This document shows positions 63,648-64,000 of a stretch of 64,000 bases of DNA, one piece after another. The stretch's first letter is position 1. Each line of letters opens with the position of its first letter. Both the position numbers and the translations under genes were made by a program. The notes below the pieces were generated by a model that was not told where the DNA came from, made no database searches, and was given only the letters and a program-made list of their open reading frames with translations. The stretch is from Microbacterium oleivorans (lineage in GTDB: Bacteria > Actinomycetota > Actinomycetes > Actinomycetales > Microbacteriaceae), in the NCBI RefSeq assembly GCF_023715745.1, contig NZ_JAMBOV010000005.1, forward strand, positions 124,001 to 188,000. Direction: 5' to 3'.

Positions 63648-64000
63648 GTGAGCGACACCAACGGCACCACCAGCTGGCCCGGGGTGCAGTTCGGAATCTT
63701 CACCGTCACCGACATCACGCAGGACCCCACCACGGGCCACACCCCGAGTGAGCGGGAGCGCATCGCCGCGACGGTAGAGATCGCCAAGCACGCGGAGGAG
63801 GTCGGTCTCGACGTCTTCGCCATCGGTGAGCACCACAACCCGCCGTTCTGGTCCTCGTCCCCGACGACGACGCTCGCGTACATCGCGGCGCAGACCGAAC
63901 GCCTCATCCTCTCCACCTCGACGACGCTCATCACGACGAACGACCCGGTGAAGATCGCCGAGGACTACGCGATGCTGCAGCACCTGTCGGGCGGCCGCAT
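63648..64000 (+). CDS. LLM class flavin-dependent oxidoreductase, 5' part
   Basis: 117 codons from GTG 63648 (GAGAGGG eight bases upstream) to the right edge; the gene continues outside. The translation starts VSDTNGTTSWPGVQFGIFTV and includes EVGLDVFAIGEHHNPPFWSSS and LILSTSTTLITTNDPVKIAEDYAMLQHLSGGR, which are the classic early blocks of the bacterial luciferase-like family (FMN/F420 TIM barrel). The substrate is unknown; many members oxidise sulfur or aldehyde compounds or use F420 in actinobacteria. Confidence 0.88.
   Translation, partial: MSDTNGTTSWPGVQFGIFTVTDITQDPTTGHTPSERERIAATVEIAKHAEEVGLDVFAIGEHHNPPFWSSSPTTTLAYIAAQTERLILSTSTTLITTNDPVKIAEDYAMLQHLSGGR

Overview
The window comes from the chromosome of a high-GC Gram-positive actinobacterium, most likely Microbacteriaceae and probably close to Microbacterium. 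The signs are very high GC, many GTG starts with overlapping operons, the GGATGCC/GGCATCC dinucleotide-codon habit, and a typical actinobacterial gene set: CarD, fused IspDF, PhoU beside SenX3-RegX3, GlnR, RskA-type anti-sigma factor, DUF4032, FABP/nitrobindin beside YgfZ. No prophage, insertion sequence, CRISPR array or rRNA operon was seen. Two tRNA genes (Lys-UUU, Thr-UGU) are present. Family calls rest on motifs and recalled family sequences; no search was run.

Layout. 1-5.7 kb: the end of a polyprenol-phosphate mannosyltransferase gene, then a tightly coupled three-gene unit (acyl-CoA dehydrogenase-like, PIG-L deacetylase fused to a NodS-like methyltransferase, family 2 glycosyltransferase) of unknown product, then a manganese catalase. 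5.7-10.4 kb: acyltransferase, lipoprotein, tRNA-Lys, a 58-residue membrane protein, and a SigK/RskA/fasciclin-lipoprotein module. 10.4-13.1 kb: pabC and a Vsr-like endonuclease-domain gene among five copies of an ~85-bp imperfect palindrome plus a separate structured region. 13.1-17.3 kb: pstSCAB. 17.3-28.9 kb: NUDIX/histidine phosphatase, ppk and glnR, a nitrobindin-YgfZ-FUSC run, gpmA, phoU and the divergent senX3-regX3. 29-41 kb: carD, ispDF, cysS-rlmB, EamA transporter, DUF4032 protein, a ugpC-type ATPase, a thioredoxin-fold protein lacking its CXXC. 41-48 kb: acyltransferase, CNNM/CorC-like protein, a TerC protein preceded by a probable Mn2+ (yybP-ykoY) riboswitch, oligopeptidase B. 48-64 kb: pit, cAMP phosphodiesterase-like enzyme, MerR/aldo-keto reductase pair, aspA, FAH protein, PrsW protease, YceI, FKBP, a VanY-like peptidase, rpsO, a 2OG-Fe oxygenase, Lrp/ald and the start of a flavin monooxygenase.

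How the parts fit. The strongest theme is phosphate. Sequences made of 11-bp direct repeats matching the actinobacterial PHO box (GTTCACC-type) lie before pstS, before pit, before ppk and between phoU and senX3-regX3. The window therefore seems to carry a phosphate regulator, its likely sensor partner PhoU, two uptake systems and the polyphosphate store under one signal. A second theme is manganese (Mn catalase; TerC with an Mn riboswitch). The least explained parts are the deacetylase/methyltransferase/glycosyltransferase cluster, the palindrome family around the endonuclease gene, and the structured intergenic regions near 6.4 and 10.5 kb.
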